Origin: Phycisphaerales bacterium
GTDB lineage: Bacteria; Planctomycetota; Phycisphaerae; Sedimentisphaerales; Anaerobacaceae
NCBI GenBank assembly: GCA_003533825.1
Contig: DQCG01000693.1
Span: 8,989-16,392 of the forward strand
Length of the DNA: 7,404 nt
Direction of reading: 5' to 3'
Shown piece by piece: positions 6,162 to 7,404 of this stretch. The position numbers and the translations under genes are program-made. Below the pieces are notes generated by a model. It was not told the DNA's origin. It did no database searches and worked only from the letters and a program-made list of their open reading frames with translations. Each line of letters starts with the position of its first letter. Within the stretch, counting starts at the first letter, position 1.

Positions 6162-6481
6162 AGCCCAGATGCTTACAGTATTAACATTGCCGTAGAATAA
6201 AGTTAACAATAAGATAAATATACGGCGTTCTTCTCACGTTTCTACCACGCCTCAAACACCAAAGTCCGAAAAAAATATAGATAATTTTGCTATTATTCGA
6301 CTTTATTCTTGACGGCGGATTTATTTATTGGTAAATAGGAAGCAATTATACGCATGAGTCTTAAGAGAGAGGGCAGCCATGCTGATATGCCTGATTTAGC
6401 AAAGTCGAAGAACTCGGCGGTATAGATGGGTGTGTGAAAAAGGATATTTCAAGTAGGTACTACAGGAAGGAGTCCAGGGTT
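6162..6481. other. AT-rich intergenic stretch with a weak promoter and a mini-ORF
   Basis: No terminator is apparent after the stop at 6161. TTGACG (6309-6314), 17 bases and TAAATA (6332-6337) form a possible promoter for the small gene at 6482: the -35 is good and the -10 poor. A 23-codon ORF (6354-6425, MSLKREGSHADMPDL...) follows AGGAAG (6337-6342) at 11 bases. It could be a leader peptide or chance. Confidence 0.35.
6464..6472 (+). promoter_or_regulatory. Strong ribosome binding site before the small orphan gene
   Basis: AGGAAGGAG ends 9 bases before the ATG at 6482. This favours that ATG over the GTG at 6434, which has no such site. Confidence 0.6.
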
Positions 6482-6757
6482 ATGGTCAAAGGAGTGAAGC
6501 GGAAGAGCATTTACGATGAAATTGGTTGGACGGGGTTGCTAAACGTTGTTTGGAGTTCAGTGCCTTATCCCTTGAGATTTTTAGCTCTGCCTTATGGTTT
6601 GCGTATCTATGGACATTTACTCAAGGGAAGTGCAAATCTGCAACAATTATTAGGTGTGCATTCCAGGGAATACATGTCTTCTAAATTATTTCGACTTTTA
6701 AGACCGAGATACCATAAGGTCAAATATGTTCTTAAGGGTTATGGAATAGAGGCTTGA
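6482..6757 (+). CDS. Small basic orphan protein, hypothetical
   Basis: A 91-residue protein beginning MVKGVKRKSIYDEIGWTG. It is rich in Lys and Arg, with a central hydrophobic aromatic stretch (VVWSSVPYPLRFLALPYGL, about residues 21-40) and a basic C-terminus (KLFRLLRPRYHKVKYVLKG). There is no signal peptide and no motif I recognise. A frame extension to a GTG at 6434 would add 16 residues, but the strong AGGAAGGAG points to 6482. The central stretch could be one short membrane or amphipathic helix. The codon pattern and ribosome binding site make it more credible than a chance ORF, but it could also be the leftover of a longer gene. Hairpins and dispersed repeats follow it. Confidence 0.45.
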   Translation: MVKGVKRKSIYDEIGWTGLLNVVWSSVPYPLRFLALPYGLRIYGHLLKGSANLQQLLGVHSREYMSSKLFRLLRPRYHKVKYVLKGYGIEA

Positions 6758-6772
6758 CCAGAGTGCCACATC

Positions 6773-6796
6773 CGCATTTTGCCGCAGCGGAATGCG
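6773..6796. repeat. Hairpin after the small orphan gene
   Basis: CGCATT (6773-6778) pairs with AATGCG (6791-6796), and inside them CCGC-A-GCGG nearly closes a second stem. It begins 16 bases after the stop codon. No T run follows, so termination is uncertain. Confidence 0.35.
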
Positions 6797-6856
6797 ATGG
6801 TCTCGTCTGTGTCCGATTTAGCCGATTTGTAAGCTGATCCTGCCGGAATTGACCCA

Positions 6857-6894
6857 TTCGGCTGCGCTCAGAGCTTGCCTTTGAGCTTGCCGAA
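6857..6894. repeat. Imperfect inverted repeat of a widespread intergenic type
   Basis: TTCGGC (6857-6862) pairs with GCCGAA (6889-6894), and GCTCA (6866-6870) with TGAGC (6882-6886). Similar GCTCAG / CTGAGC, TTCGGC / GCCGAA palindromes are common between genes in many environmental bacteria, from memory. Confidence 0.5.
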
Positions 6895-6895
6895 G

Positions 6896-6918
6896 GAATT
6901 GGCTTTGATTGGCTTTGT
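6896..6918. repeat. 23-bp direct repeat, copy 1
   Basis: It starts GAATTGGCTTTG and continues ATTGGCTTTGT, so it is itself two tandem ATTGGCTTTG units. An identical copy lies at 7103-7125. The unit differs by one base from the ATTGGGTTTG that begins the 20-bp repeat downstream. Confidence 0.8.
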
Positions 6919-7004
6919 TTTTCGCCGCCCAAAGACGCTGAAAACCACAAAAGCTCCATAAACCATTACTATTGCTGATATTGCGCTATATTGCCCATAT
7001 TAAC

Positions 7005-7024
7005 ATTGGGTTTGTTTTTTCAAA
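7005..7024. repeat. 20-bp dispersed repeat, copy 1 of 3
   Basis: ATTGGGTTTGTTTTTTCAAA, identical to 7206-7225 and 7302-7321. The start-to-start spacings of 201 and 96 bases are irregular. Such units are, in my recollection, frequent in Phycisphaerae-type planctomycete intergenic DNA. Confidence 0.85.
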
Positions 7025-7041
7025 CTAACCTTGGGTGGCAG

Positions 7042-7073
7042 CCTCATCCCGATTATCGTTCATCGGGATGGGG
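7042..7073. repeat. Stem-loop between repeat copies
   Basis: CCTCATCCCGAT (7042-7053) pairs with ATCGGGATGGGG (7062-7073) with one G-T pair and an 8-base loop. A 12-bp stem is strong, but there is no T run, so its role is unclear. Confidence 0.55.
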
Positions 7074-7102
7074 ATGGCTTGGGTTGGTTTTGCTTGCCCA
7101 GC

Positions 7103-7125
7103 GAATTGGCTTTGATTGGCTTTGT
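7103..7125. repeat. 23-bp direct repeat, copy 2
   Basis: Identical to 6896-6918. Flanks differ on both sides, so only the unit itself is shared. Confidence 0.8.
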
Positions 7126-7205
7126 ATTCACCAAGTGTCCAATCGCGATTATTTACCATAACTCCTTTCTATAGCTAATCATGTGTTTATTCGCACCGGC
7201 GGCAT

Positions 7206-7225
7206 ATTGGGTTTGTTTTTTCAAA
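7206..7225. repeat. 20-bp dispersed repeat, copy 2 of 3
   Basis: Identical to 7005-7024. It shares two further bases (TT) downstream with copy 3. Confidence 0.85.
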
Positions 7226-7301
7226 TTAAGCTCAATTTTTCATCGTTTTCTACTCTTTTTCACCTGTTTTTTTCGTTATTTTGGCTTTTTTCTCTTCGAA
7301 A

Positions 7302-7321
7302 ATTGGGTTTGTTTTTTCAAA
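7302..7321. repeat. 20-bp dispersed repeat, copy 3 of 3
   Basis: Identical to the other two copies. It is followed within 35 bases by the strong hairpin at 7355-7389. The stretch 7226-7301 is T-rich and holds no gene. Confidence 0.85.
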
Positions 7322-7354
7322 TTGCATTTATTTAGACAGGATTTACATGATTTA

Positions 7355-7389
7355 CCCCGTGAGATAAAGACTTTGCCTATCTCACGGGG
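7355..7389. repeat. Perfect 12-bp stem-loop at the right edge
   Basis: CCCCGTGAGATA (7355-7366) and TATCTCACGGGG (7378-7389) pair perfectly around an 11-base loop. A T run begins only 11 bases later at the window end, so it is not a classical intrinsic terminator as far as can be seen. It could be a dispersed palindromic repeat or the end of a gene beyond the window on the other strand. Confidence 0.7.
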
Positions 7390-7404
7390 TGAATACGGAT
7401 TTTT

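Noticed and set aside
6732..6959. A 75-residue minus-strand ORF beginning MELLWFSASLGGEK
   Set aside because: It is the translation of the inverted repeat and the ATTGGCTTTG units read backwards, with low-complexity Ser/Gln/Lys content and no ribosome binding site.
7005..7321. A CRISPR array made of the 20-bp repeats
   Set aside because: The spacings are 201 and 96 bases, the repeats have no dyad symmetry, a different repeat lies between them, and no cas gene is present.

Overview
The window is bacterial accessory DNA. Its 3' third carries short interspersed ATTGGGTTTG / ATTGGCTTTG units. From memory these are typical of intergenic DNA in Planctomycetes of the Phycisphaerae / Sedimentisphaerales type. 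That placement is an inference supported by one repeat family and one planctomycete-like helical-repeat protein, not by a marker gene.

Layout. (1) 1-423: 3' end of a large B12-binding radical SAM protein (TIGR03960-like) running in from the left. (2) 635-1926: a two-gene unit of an AlkD-like DNA alkylation repair protein and a YdeI/OmpD-associated protein. alkD carries an in-frame TGA at codon 195. The frame stays open for 47 more codons, and its second stop overlaps the next start as ATGA, so the original gene was 242 residues and translationally coupled. (3) 2272-3472: a CPBP (Abi) membrane protease gene packaged like an integron gene cassette. The 5' edge reads TTAGGC, the gene starts 33 bases later, its stop lies inside an R'' box, and an attC-like folded site of about 124 bp follows. 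No integrase or second attC is visible. (4) 3529-3711: an antitoxin-like small gene broken by an in-frame TAA. (5) 3720-6161: a divergent pair, a secreted serpin (minus strand) and a two-TM, coiled-coil, TPR-like protein (plus strand). They are separated by a strong sigma70-type promoter and a 17-bp palindrome. (6) 6162-7404: mostly non-coding, with one basic orphan ORF of 91 residues, several hairpins and the interspersed repeats.

How it fits together. alkD-ydeI looks like a former operon. The serpin would act outside the cytoplasm against serine or cysteine proteases, and its neighbour is membrane-anchored. Whether they work together is unknown. The cassette, the two single-codon lesions and the repeat-rich right end all suggest a region of insertion and gene decay. 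Sequencing error is the main alternative for the lesions.
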